DNA of 28,501 bases from NCBI GenBank assembly GCA_000434395.1, contig FR878756.1, positions 1 to 28,501 on the forward strand, written 5' to 3'. Below are positions 1 to 9,062 of this stretch, one piece after another. The position numbers and the translations under genes are program-made. Below the pieces are notes generated by a model, which saw only the letters and a list, made by a program, of their open reading frames with translations, searched no databases and was not told the DNA's origin. The DNA comes from Clostridium sp. CAG:568 (GTDB lineage: Bacteria > Bacillota_I > Bacilli_A > RFN20 > CAG-288). The first letter of the stretch is position 1. Each line of letters starts with the position of its first letter.

Positions 1-54
1 TTGGTTGGGAAAGTCTTAATTAAGGATATGATTAAAAAACATAAAAATGAATGA
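1..54 (+). CDS. Possible C-terminal end of an upstream gene (partial)
   Basis: Frame 1 is open from the window edge for 17 codons and ends at TGA (52-54). The tail is Lys-rich (ends KKHKNE), as many bacterial C-termini are. No family can be recognised from so little, and a short open frame like this can occur by chance. About 70 bases separate it from the next gene. Confidence 0.3.
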   Translation: MVGKVLIKDMIKKHKNE

Positions 55-83
55 TTAAAAACTGTAATTAGATTTTTAAAAGA

Positions 84-92
84 TGATATAAT
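84..92 (+). promoter_or_regulatory. Extended -10 promoter for the first lipoprotein gene
   Basis: TGATATAAT matches the extended -10 consensus exactly. No good -35 is visible 16-18 bases upstream, which is usual for extended -10 promoters. A start point near 100 would leave a leader of about 25 bases containing the AAAGGA ribosome site (about 109-114) ahead of the ATG at 126. Confidence 0.5.
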
Positions 93-125
93 TCTATCAG
101 TTCAAGTAAAAGGACAGTATTAAAC

Positions 126-3116
126 ATGAAAAAAACATCAAAATTAGCTCTTATTTCTTTGTTAGCTGCTATTTCATTAACAGCATGTGGTGGTAATGAA
201 AGTAGTAAACCTTCGTCTACTCCTACCAACAACACCGGTAGTTCTCAGACTCCCAGTAAGCCTTCGACTCCATCGACACCTGAACCTAAGCCTTCTTATG
301 CTATTACAGCTACTGAGGGTGAAGGTTATAAGATTGAGGGATTGCCTAAGACTGCTAAGGAAGGTGAGACAGTCACATTTACACTTACTCTTGATCAAGG
401 AAAAGAAGCAGATTCAGTCAAAGCCGGTGATGTCGATTGCACTTTGAATGATGATGGTTCTTATTCATTCACCATGCCCGGTGAAGCAGTGAATGTTGCT
501 GTCACAGTTAAGAACAAGAAATTCAAAATCAACTCAATTTATTTCGATAGTGGAATGAGTTACTATAACCCAACTCTAAGTTTTAATGTTGGAGATGAGT
601 TTGAATTTGGTCAAAAAGTAGATTTTACATTGAGCGCTGCAAGTTCCAGTTTTTACGCTTCTACTCTTGGAAGAGAAGCAATCTTTATCAATGATGAAGT
701 TATCGATTTGGGTAGCCTTGGCCTTTCCGGTCAAGTAACAACTGTCGATAATTTGAGTTTCACAATGCCCGCAGAGGATGTCGATATCTATGTCATGCCT
801 AAGGCAGTGGATATGACATCTGGTGATGCTGATAAGAGAATTAATAAGATTGTTATCGATGAAGCTCCTTCAGAAATCAAGGTTTTCTCTTCTGAAAAAT
901 TCTTATATGATTCAACATATAATTATGTTTTCAATAGTCTTTATGTAGCAAGAACCGATTCATATATTGTGACAAAGGTTTCTTATAAGGCAGACAATGT
1001 TGCTGAATGGACTGAGTTGGCTTTATCAATGACATGGACAGACAATATCTCTTTTATTTCTTTGAGCAATTTAAATCGTGGTACAGTCACTGGAGATCTT
1101 CATTTAAAGATTGAAGGAAAGAAGGTAGCAAGTCACAAATTGACAATTGTCAATGGTGATGTCGTAACCTTTACTAAACAACCTGCTGCAACTTATGTAG
1201 AAGGAGATCCTGTCAGTTTGTCATTTACAGGAGTCGATGCAGACAAGGTTATCAAGTATGATATTCAAGGTGCTGAAAACACAGCATCTTCAACTGCTAC
1301 TAATATTATATTCGAGATGCCTGGAAATGATGTTACCATTACATTCTCAGCTACCGATAAAGGAAAGATTACTTTTGAAACTATTGAAGGTGTGGAAAGT
1401 GCAGTTGCTAAAGATTCTGCCTATTCATACTATGCAAATGAAATCACTTCAGCATACCCTGGAGCTATATTATATGTATTCGCAACCGCTAAAGCTGGAT
1501 ATACAATCTCTGCTGCGTATATAAACGGAGACAAGGAACACAAGGTTACAATGGGTAATTATGATACTTGTTTCAAACTTACTATGCCAGAATCGGGTGA
1601 TGCATTGATAGGATTTGAAGTGGAAAAGAATGGTTCTATCAACCTCGAAAATACAGTTGGAAAAGATGAAACCATAACTGAAGTCAAATACTATTCAAGT
1701 TCTTATGCTTCATCTACTTCCGAAAAGACATATAACGGATTTGGTGCAAATGCTGACGTCTATATGTTTGTGAAGGTTAAGGATGGCTATAGTTTAGGTG
1801 ATGCTACAATTACAAATAATGGAACTGAAACTACATGTAAAGTAACTAATAGTTATAGTGGAAGTTATTATAATTTTAAGATGCCTTCTGATGGAAGTGA
1901 TGTTTCAATCAATATTAATGTTGTTCAAAACGGAACTATAACAGTACAAGTAGATTCGACTTATGTTGAGTCTACATCTTTATCCAAGAGTTATTATTCA
2001 TCAGATAACCTAGCTAATAATGCTATAGGTGCTGGTGAGACCTTCTATGTATTTGTTAAAATGAAGGAAGATGTCAGTGGATATAGTTTAGGCCAAGCAC
2101 AAATTCAGGGCAAGGATGATACAGCTGTAGACGTTCAAGAAAATTACGGAAATACTTATTACCAGTTCACAATGCCTTCTGATGGTAGTGATGTGACAAT
2201 TGTTATAAGTATGGTTAAAAATGGAAACATAACAATCGCTGAGAATGCTGGTGTCTCTGAATCTAAGATTTCTACTGGCGCAAGTTGGTTACAAGATGCA
2301 AGCAAAGCCAATGATTTTGCTCCCGGTAAGAAATTCTATATTTTAGCTAAACCTGTAGATGGAAAACTTGTTACTAAGGCTAGTATGAGTGATGGTACTG
2401 AATTCAAAGCCACTGAAGTTGAGGCTACATATAATTACGGTGACGGATTCTCTTACTTTAAGTTCACAATGCCTAAAACTGGTGTTGCTAACATCAGCTT
2501 CACTACTGCAGATGCAAAGAAGGTCACATTTGATACCGTTGATGGTTTGACCTTCTCCTTCCCTTCAGGTGCTACGAGTGGAACCTCATTTGCTGTCGGC
2601 GAAAAGGTTCAAGTAATGGCAACTGCTAGTTATGGTTACACAGTAAAATCGTTAGCTATCAAGGATCATACTGATGTTCAAGTCGACAAAAAGACTGATG
2701 ATTCTGGAAATACTTATTATGAATTCATCATGCCTGATTATGATGTGACATTAACTGGTACTGTTGAAGCTAGTCAAGTTGTAACCCTTTCTGTCTTGGG
2801 AACTAAGATGCCTAGTAAAGCTCATGCAGTAACTATTTATGTAGACGGTGTTTCATCAGCACCTTCGTATTCTTACGATTCAGGTAAGACTGATGTTTCT
2901 ATTGGATGGATTGTTGGTGATACATTGAAATTCACATATACCACCTCTGATTACAGAACAGATGATGATATTTATATAGTAATTACTAAAACAGATGGAT
3001 CAGTTAAAGAAATTCAAATGTCAGCAGGTTACTACAACTACACAGCAACTGCTACTCTTGAAGCTGATTGGGCTTCTATTTACTTCAGTGTAGGTAGCAC
3101 ACTTACAACCAAGTAA
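126..3116 (+). CDS. Surface lipoprotein with about eight divergent InlB-B-like repeats
   Basis: Predicted secreted lipoprotein of 996 residues. The signal peptide ends in the lipobox SLTAC with the lipidated Cys at residue 21. A Ser/Thr/Pro-rich spacer follows (about 24-56). The rest is a chain of beta-rich modules, each closing with an aromatic-x-Met-Pro motif and a D/N-V-x-I strand: near residues 116, 215, 398, 486, 586, 682, 781 and 868. This matches the divergent InlB B-repeat family (Flg_new_2-like), which is typical of extended surface proteins. Those near 586 and 682 are the most alike (MPSDGSDV in both), suggesting internal duplication. No catalytic motif is visible. Adhesion or polymer binding is inference from the architecture. 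It has its own promoter and a strong terminator, so it is probably transcribed alone. Confidence 0.85.
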   Translation: MKKTSKLALISLLAAISLTACGGNESSKPSSTPTNNTGSSQTPSKPSTPSTPEPKPSYAITATEGEGYKIEGLPKTAKEGETVTFTLTLDQGKEADSVKAGDVDCTLNDDGSYSFTMPGEAVNVAVTVKNKKFKINSIYFDSGMSYYNPTLSFNVGDEFEFGQKVDFTLSAASSSFYASTLGREAIFINDEVIDLGSLGLSGQVTTVDNLSFTMPAEDVDIYVMPKAVDMTSGDADKRINKIVIDEAPSEIKVFSSEKFLYDSTYNYVFNSLYVARTDSYIVTKVSYKADNVAEWTELALSMTWTDNISFISLSNLNRGTVTGDLHLKIEGKKVASHKLTIVNGDVVTFTKQPAATYVEGDPVSLSFTGVDADKVIKYDIQGAENTASSTATNIIFEMPGNDVTITFSATDKGKITFETIEGVESAVAKDSAYSYYANEITSAYPGAILYVFATAKAGYTISAAYINGDKEHKVTMGNYDTCFKLTMPESGDALIGFEVEKNGSINLENTVGKDETITEVKYYSSSYASSTSEKTYNGFGANADVYMFVKVKDGYSLGDATITNNGTETTCKVTNSYSGSYYNFKMPSDGSDVSININVVQNGTITVQVDSTYVESTSLSKSYYSSDNLANNAIGAGETFYVFVKMKEDVSGYSLGQAQIQGKDDTAVDVQENYGNTYYQFTMPSDGSDVTIVISMVKNGNITIAENAGVSESKISTGASWLQDASKANDFAPGKKFYILAKPVDGKLVTKASMSDGTEFKATEVEATYNYGDGFSYFKFTMPKTGVANISFTTADAKKVTFDTVDGLTFSFPSGATSGTSFAVGEKVQVMATASYGYTVKSLAIKDHTDVQVDKKTDDSGNTYYEFIMPDYDVTLTGTVEASQVVTLSVLGTKMPSKAHAVTIYVDGVSSAPSYSYDSGKTDVSIGWIVGDTLKFTYTTSDYRTDDDIYIVITKTDGSVKEIQMSAGYYNYTATATLEADWASIYFSVGSTLTTK

Positions 3117-3130
3117 TTTAAACTTATATT

Positions 3131-3158
3131 AGTGCACGCATTTGCGTGCACTTTTTTA
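3131..3158 (+). terminator. Intrinsic terminator after the first lipoprotein gene
   Basis: A perfect 9-bp stem (AGTGCACGC, 3131-3139, with its complement at 3144-3152) has a 4-base loop and is followed by a T-rich tract. It lies 15 bases after the stop codon. Confidence 0.9.
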
Positions 3159-3196
3159 TTTTTTTAATATAATAATCAAGAAATGAGGATAGAATT

Positions 3197-5455
3197 ATGA
3201 ATAAAAAAAAGAAGTTATACTCCATTATCCTTTTAGGTGCTGCTTTATTGTCTTCATGTGGTAAGTCGTCTTCTATCGATAGCAATCCTACTACACCATC
3301 GATAACTGGTGGTGACAATAGCAATTCGAGTGTTGATAGATATTTAGTGTCTTTTAACAAGGTTATTGACTGCTCTATTCAATTAGATCATTCCGATAAC
3401 AAGTATAAAGAAGGCGAGTTGGTTTCTATAGTATTGGGTATAAGTAATGAATCTAAAGAATTCGATAGATTCGAATGTGACGATGTATCGATAGAAATCA
3501 ATAGTTCTACATCAAATCGCATAGAAGCATCTTTTATAATGCCTAAAAAGAATGTGGTCATTGATGTGATTCTGAAAGATAAGGATTTAGATTCTTTTAG
3601 AATTAAAGAATTGAAGAACTATTCATCTTATGATGCTTCATTAAAAGAAGGAGATAAATTCAAGGCTGGAGATAGTGTTGAACTCATATTGTCAGGGTCT
3701 TATTTTTCATCATCAGATGAATCTAACACATATATTCAAATAGATGATGAATATTACCATCCTTCATTGGTTGATCCTATCAATGGTTCTGCCACCTCTA
3801 TGAGCCTATCGTTTGTTATGCCAAACAAAGACATATCTATTATTATTTCTACTGGAAACAATCAAATCAGCAACAATGGATTTAAAGTTTCTTTAGATGA
3901 AAATGAATATGTTGATTTGATCGCATATAATCCAGAAGAAAAATATACTAGATTCTATGGTGGATTGGTGAGGAAGATTGGATATAAAGTGACATCTGTT
4001 CAATATAAGATAGGAGCTGATGGTCAATGGACTGATAACTATTCTTTGTTTGATATCAGCAATATTTGTAATTTATATATATTGAATATAACAGCAGATG
4101 TTGAAATAAAAGTTATAGGTGAATTTACAGGCGTTAGGACGATAACATATATAAATGAAGATGCCATTATTCCTACTACTGGTTCTTTATATTATGAAGG
4201 AACTGAAGGCGACACTTATAGTGTCTCCTTCAAGCCTCATCCTAAATATACTTTGACTGGCAAGCCGACATTTGAAGGTGTGGAAGTAAATGATGACGAC
4301 GTCACAGACTCTTATTTTAAATTGACCATAGGTCTATCTGATATAACTATTACTTTCCCGGCAAAAATAAATAATAAAATCACTGTATTAGATAACGATA
4401 ATCTTGATTCTTATATTATCAAAAAGAACAATATAGAAACTGATTATTGCGCTTCATTAGCCACCTTTAATTTCTATCCTACTATGAAGAGAGGAAAAGT
4501 TATTACTGCCGCTAGAACTATAGATTCTAACGGAACAAAGGGTAGTTGGTGTTATCCCTCTGATGACAGTTATGGTGTTCAATCTATCGAAATGAGAATG
4601 CCTAAATCTGGAGACTGTCAGATAGAAATAAATACTGCTGATGGATTCACTATAGATATAGACAAAATAGATCATGGTTCTATGACTATTAATAGAGATA
4701 CATTTAGAAAAGATGATAGAGTCTATTTTACAATCCAAACAGAATCGAATTTTTATAGATTTAATAAATTGATAGATTCAGAAACAGGTGAGACTATAGA
4801 GACTACCATGAATGAGAATAGCGGATACTTCACTATGCCTGAGAAGTCCTTGAAGCTCAAGGCCATAATAGTTGAAGTGGAAAAAGCTACTGTCAATTTA
4901 ATTGGAGATTTGGATAAATTCGAGTCCATTGAGATTCAAGGAAATAAATCTTTAACTAGAATGAATAAAGATAAAACCTTAGGAATATTCATTGTTGGAG
5001 AAAGCATAACTATACTACCGGTAACTTTAAAATCACAGTATCAAGATGATTATATTGTTACTGTTAAAAAGATAGTCAATGGAAAAGAAGAAGAGATTAA
5101 ATCTAGTAATGGATCATATTTATTTTCGGTAGAAGAAGGACTTACTGATATAGTTATGTCAGTAGAAGAAAAAGCACAAGTAAAAAGCTTTAAAGCTACT
5201 ATCAATAAGCCTGATGGTGTAAGGCTAACGTTTAGAGTCAATTATAAGTCGGTTACTTCTTTAGATGATACTTTGATTCCTGGTGCTGATGGAAAAGCAA
5301 GACTAGAGATATTTGTAAATGGATATGCAAAGCCAACGGATTATAATGTTCAAGTGTTGGACAATGAAAACAATGAAGTTATAGCCGAGTCTGGAATGAT
5401 TAGTGTCGCTTATATGATTTATAGCGATATTACGATCAACATAACAGCTAAATAA
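3197..5455 (+). CDS. Lipoprotein with divergent InlB-B-like repeats
   Basis: Secreted lipoprotein of 752 residues. The basic N-terminus (NKKKK) precedes a hydrophobic segment and lipobox ALLSSC with Cys at 21, then a short Ser/Thr/Pro spacer. It has the same kind of beta modules as the preceding lipoprotein: aromatic/Met-x-MP motifs near residues 114, 208, 467 and 546, plus a weaker module near 380 that has lost the MP. It looks like a shorter, more diverged paralogue. The ATG is preceded by GAGGAT. A TATAAT at 3168-3173, just after the previous terminator, may be its -10 box, without a convincing -35. Only 16 bases separate its stop from the next lipoprotein gene, so the two are probably one operon. 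Function unknown; surface binding is inferred. Confidence 0.83.
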   Translation: MNKKKKLYSIILLGAALLSSCGKSSSIDSNPTTPSITGGDNSNSSVDRYLVSFNKVIDCSIQLDHSDNKYKEGELVSIVLGISNESKEFDRFECDDVSIEINSSTSNRIEASFIMPKKNVVIDVILKDKDLDSFRIKELKNYSSYDASLKEGDKFKAGDSVELILSGSYFSSSDESNTYIQIDDEYYHPSLVDPINGSATSMSLSFVMPNKDISIIISTGNNQISNNGFKVSLDENEYVDLIAYNPEEKYTRFYGGLVRKIGYKVTSVQYKIGADGQWTDNYSLFDISNICNLYILNITADVEIKVIGEFTGVRTITYINEDAIIPTTGSLYYEGTEGDTYSVSFKPHPKYTLTGKPTFEGVEVNDDDVTDSYFKLTIGLSDITITFPAKINNKITVLDNDNLDSYIIKKNNIETDYCASLATFNFYPTMKRGKVITAARTIDSNGTKGSWCYPSDDSYGVQSIEMRMPKSGDCQIEINTADGFTIDIDKIDHGSMTINRDTFRKDDRVYFTIQTESNFYRFNKLIDSETGETIETTMNENSGYFTMPEKSLKLKAIIVEVEKATVNLIGDLDKFESIEIQGNKSLTRMNKDKTLGIFIVGESITILPVTLKSQYQDDYIVTVKKIVNGKEEEIKSSNGSYLFSVEEGLTDIVMSVEEKAQVKSFKATINKPDGVRLTFRVNYKSVTSLDDTLIPGADGKARLEIFVNGYAKPTDYNVQVLDNENNEVIAESGMISVAYMIYSDITINITAK

Positions 5456-5471
5456 AATGTGAGGATTCTAT

Positions 5472-7211
5472 ATGAAGAAATTTAAACTAATTGCTTTGAT
5501 TTTGTTATTAGGCAGTGTTGCATCGTGTGGAAAAGAATCTATTAGCAATTCGACCATATCTTCCACTTCGGATAAAAAAACTGATATATCATCGACAAAG
5601 AAGACAGAAACAATCGATGATAAATTCGATAAGTTGTTGTCTGATATGGCTTATGGATATAGATTTAAAACTACTGCCACAACATTGACTAGTGACGGAT
5701 ACTCAAATTATTGTCTTGATATAGGTGTAAAGGATAATGGATATGAGTTTATTAGATATGATTCAAAACAAAATCAAGAAGCAGATAGAAATTCTGTATA
5801 TGTAGAATATTTCTATTCTTACGATCCGGAAGTTCTCACTCCTTTAGTATCTATGCCTATGTTAGATATTTCTAATAAGATAGATTATTATCCTTATACT
5901 ATTAATGGCAAAAATCTCGAATGGTCTGATTCAGGATATCAGAATATGTTCACATATTTTGAAAAGGATAATTATTTAGATGATGAGGGTACTTATACAC
6001 TGGATGTCGAGGATGATTATGTTAAAACATATCTTCCTTTATTAGCCACTCAGTTTTTGCATGAATACACCAGAACTATCAAAGAATTTTCTTTCATCTA
6101 TAACAAGGATAATGATGGATTTGATGTAGATATAGTGTTCAATCCTATCACCGGATCTTTCTCTAATACTGAATTAGAGATTCAAGGTCAAGTAATTCCA
6201 GGTGATGATTTTGAATTTAAACAAGCTGAATATACTAAGACTGGTGAAGAAAAAGAAGAGTTGAACCAAGTCTTTTCTAAATTAAAGAATAACAAGTATT
6301 CTTTTGTAGATACCACTTATTCAATTGATGAAAACAGCAATAAGACAGTCGAATCGAAATATTCAGGTAAAACAGATGGATCTAGTTTGATATTAGAATC
6401 GGAGACTTCAACGTCAAAGATGAATTTCTTATATAAGAATGTTGGAAACAATCAAATCCAACAAGCCAATAAACTTGGAAATGATTATTATGCTTATGGA
6501 TCAGTTGTCAATTCATCTATAACACCATTACTTCCATCATTTGATATGTCTTCTATATTCTTTAATAAGACTGATGATAATAAGTATGTATATGATGGTA
6601 GAGCAAATTTCTTAAAGACGAAAACTTATAATTTTTCAGGTGAAGGCTTAGCTGTTACTTCGATGAATGTAACTTTCGATGATGACTCAGTATTGTTTGA
6701 AATCGGATTTGATAAATCAACAAATATAGAAGAGATCAAGTATACTTTCTTGAATGAATCTAATATAGCTGATAGTATAGAAATAAAAACTGATTGTTCT
6801 GATGTTAAATTATCGACTTTACTCGAAGGTTATTCTAAGGCACTGATTGGATTAGAAGAATTAATTGGTGGAAAAGATAACTTGAATCTCATTCCAGTAG
6901 TTGGAGGAAGACAATCTGTAGCAGGTCTTTATTATTCCGATGGAGTTGATGGTGATGGTGAAGAAACAAAAGAGAAGTATTATGGAATAGAATACAGGTT
7001 GATTGGAACAAGTGGATTAGAGCAAATAAAACTATATGAGACTAAATTGGTGGAAGCCGGTTTCATAGCTACTAAAACTCAAGGAACTCATTTCTCTGGT
7101 GATTTGTTCACAAAAGAAATTCAAGTCAATGGTGATACTAAGACATTGAGATTGGAAGTTGCGTCAGGAACCACTTATCAGACATTAGCCATTGCAATAG
7201 ATGTAGCATAA
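5472..7211 (+). CDS. Lipoprotein, member of a three-paralogue set
   Basis: Secreted lipoprotein of 579 residues with signal peptide and lipobox SVASC (Cys 19), then a Ser/Thr/Lys spacer to about residue 45. The mature part is rich in Tyr, Asp and short beta strands and seems to be two halves joined near residue 252, where Y-x-K-T-G-E-E-K-E-E-L is followed by NNKYSF. A similar junction occurs at the matching position in the two minus-strand lipoproteins downstream. No enzyme motif or InlB-type repeat is visible. The repeated sheet organisation recalls LolA/LppX-type lipid-carrier folds, but that is only a guess. Ribosome site GAGGAT precedes the ATG. It is second in an operon with the 752-residue lipoprotein and ends at a bidirectional terminator. 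Confidence 0.82.
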   Translation: MKKFKLIALILLLGSVASCGKESISNSTISSTSDKKTDISSTKKTETIDDKFDKLLSDMAYGYRFKTTATTLTSDGYSNYCLDIGVKDNGYEFIRYDSKQNQEADRNSVYVEYFYSYDPEVLTPLVSMPMLDISNKIDYYPYTINGKNLEWSDSGYQNMFTYFEKDNYLDDEGTYTLDVEDDYVKTYLPLLATQFLHEYTRTIKEFSFIYNKDNDGFDVDIVFNPITGSFSNTELEIQGQVIPGDDFEFKQAEYTKTGEEKEELNQVFSKLKNNKYSFVDTTYSIDENSNKTVESKYSGKTDGSSLILESETSTSKMNFLYKNVGNNQIQQANKLGNDYYAYGSVVNSSITPLLPSFDMSSIFFNKTDDNKYVYDGRANFLKTKTYNFSGEGLAVTSMNVTFDDDSVLFEIGFDKSTNIEEIKYTFLNESNIADSIEIKTDCSDVKLSTLLEGYSKALIGLEELIGGKDNLNLIPVVGGRQSVAGLYYSDGVDGDGEETKEKYYGIEYRLIGTSGLEQIKLYETKLVEAGFIATKTQGTHFSGDLFTKEIQVNGDTKTLRLEVASGTTYQTLAIAIDVA

Positions 7212-7217
7212 AATAAA

Positions 7218-7250
7218 ACTGGATTATCAGTGTAATCCAGTTTTTTTTGT
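7218..7250. terminator. Bidirectional terminator between convergent lipoprotein genes
   Basis: ACTGGATTA (7218-7226) pairs with TAATCCAGT (7233-7241) around a 6-base loop. T8 follows on the plus strand, and a TTTTATTT tract follows on the minus strand. It sits between the stop at 7211 (plus) and the stop at 7255 (minus) and can serve both. Confidence 0.88.
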
Positions 7251-7254
7251 TTAT

Positions 7255-8934
7255 TTATTCTCTAGTTAAGATAGTCGAATCAGACTTGCCTGAATCAGAT
7301 TCAATAGTCAGTTTATATTCATTATTTGATAATGTTATTGCGATTGAATATCCACCACACTCAAATGATAGATAATTATCTGAAATAGATACGCTTGTAC
7401 CTGTATATCCTTCTGTTTCATCATCTAAAATGAGACCCATTTTAAATTTTACTGAATATACATATTCATCTTTAGAATACTTATCAGTATTCTTTTTCTT
7501 CTCTACTTTAATTTGTACTTTTTGATTCTTGAATGGACTGGTTGAAGAGAATGATCCAGTGAATGTTCCATACATTTTGCTCAAAGAATCAAATTCACTT
7601 ATCGTATTTATATCAAATGGAAGTTTAGAAGAGTCAGAAAAGATCTTATATTCGACATATCCTCCATTTTCATGAAGGAATTTGACTGTATCGATTTTTG
7701 AATTCGATAATTTGATCTCGGCTTTGATGACATCTTCAACATGATAAGAATCATCTAAATCAGAGAACGAGTCGAAGTAAAAAGCAAATCTATCTGGCAT
7801 TATGGTCAATGAATAAACATTTGTTTCTTTATCGAATGTGAAGGCTTCGACTGGCTCACTTCTTCTAGGCATAGAGTAGGATAAATGAGTTATATACGAT
7901 CCATCGCTATCCTTTTCTTTTTCTTCTTTATAGTAGTATGTTCCATCCTCTTTTGTGATTTCATGTACATATCCATCTTTGACTAAAGCACCGCTGAAAT
8001 TATTATCATCGATTTGATAGAACATTATAGAGGAGGATATATATCCTTCGAGATAAGGCATTTTAACATTGCTTATATTTGATACATTTCTTTCAAAACT
8101 ATAAGGATTGCTAAATAAGTTATCAAAAGCTGATTTCAATGCATCATGATAGTCTTTGTGCTCATATGGAATAGGTTTATTAGCTTCGTGATCAACGTTT
8201 TTGTCATTGTTAATAGTGAAGTCGATTTCATAATGGAATGGAGATCCATCCTTATCATTAGCTTTCTTACTAACTATATGGAATGAATCTATGGAGTCGT
8301 TCTTAACTATAATTTTGAATTCATCAAAACTCATTATGGATAAGATTGCTATTTTTGATGTGAAGTTTCTAGCAGCCTTATATCTATTACCTGCTGTTTG
8401 ACCATCTTTTGAGAAATCCAAGTAATAGTTACCATCATTATCCTTATCGAAGAAACCTGAATCACTTGTTTCATCGTAGAATGGATTTGATACCATTGAC
8501 CAGGACAAAGATCCTTCTCCATCTGAGGCTTTGGTCAATACTAGATTGTTATTTTCATCTATATCATATGTTCCGACATATTCATTAGAATCTTCAGTGA
8601 TTTTAAAATAATCTAAGCTTCCTTCTTCATTTCCGACTTTTCTATCGTAGTGATAAGAATCATCGCTGAATTTAGTTGTGAATGTTGTTGTTTGATTTAA
8701 GTCATCACCATCAAAATCTTTTATGGTTCCATTTATAGTCAATCCGGTTTTCATGGATTCGAACAAATCGAATAAAGACTTAGTCGATTTAGAAGTAGAT
8801 GAATTGCTAGTGGATTGTTTGTTGGTCGATGATGGATTTGTACTAGGCTTAGATGTGTTGGGTGTTGTGTTTGTGCCACTGCAACCGACCAACAACAAAG
8901 CTAAAGATAAAATAGATAGATGTTTAGATTTCAT
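7255..8934 (-). CDS. Lipoprotein, member of a three-paralogue set
   Basis: Secreted lipoprotein of 559 residues. Lipobox LLVGC places the lipidated Cys at 18. A very Ser/Thr/Asn-rich linker runs to about residue 50. The mature protein is Asp/Ser/Tyr-rich and predicted beta. Near residue 255 the stretch PYEHKDYHDAL ends in NPYSF, the same junction seen in the lipoproteins at 5472 and 9063, so all three probably descend from one two-halved ancestor. The start is supported by AGAAGGAA just before the ATG. It follows the 9063-11201 gene on the same strand, but a strong terminator separates them, so it is probably a separate unit. No catalytic residues recognised and function unknown. Confidence 0.82.
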   Translation of the reverse strand: MKSKHLSILSLALLLVGCSGTNTTPNTSKPSTNPSSTNKQSTSNSSTSKSTKSLFDLFESMKTGLTINGTIKDFDGDDLNQTTTFTTKFSDDSYHYDRKVGNEEGSLDYFKITEDSNEYVGTYDIDENNNLVLTKASDGEGSLSWSMVSNPFYDETSDSGFFDKDNDGNYYLDFSKDGQTAGNRYKAARNFTSKIAILSIMSFDEFKIIVKNDSIDSFHIVSKKANDKDGSPFHYEIDFTINNDKNVDHEANKPIPYEHKDYHDALKSAFDNLFSNPYSFERNVSNISNVKMPYLEGYISSSIMFYQIDDNNFSGALVKDGYVHEITKEDGTYYYKEEKEKDSDGSYITHLSYSMPRRSEPVEAFTFDKETNVYSLTIMPDRFAFYFDSFSDLDDSYHVEDVIKAEIKLSNSKIDTVKFLHENGGYVEYKIFSDSSKLPFDINTISEFDSLSKMYGTFTGSFSSTSPFKNQKVQIKVEKKKNTDKYSKDEYVYSVKFKMGLILDDETEGYTGTSVSISDNYLSFECGGYSIAITLSNNEYKLTIESDSGKSDSTILTRE

Positions 8935-9013
8935 GATTTCCTTCTTTCATTGGCCTTAAGATTTAACACTATTGTGCGATATTTATTCAAGAGAAGATTT
9001 AAGCAATTTGATT

Positions 9014-9047
9014 TAAACCAAAAAGCAGCCATCCTATAATGGCTGCT
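9014..9047 (-). terminator. Intrinsic terminator of the 712-residue lipoprotein gene
   Basis: On the minus strand AGCAGCCAT pairs perfectly with ATGGCTGCT (plus-strand arms 9024-9032 and 9039-9047) and is followed by TTTTTGGTTT. It lies 15 bases past the stop codon. Confidence 0.88.
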
Positions 9048-9062
9048 CGATGATAATATTGA

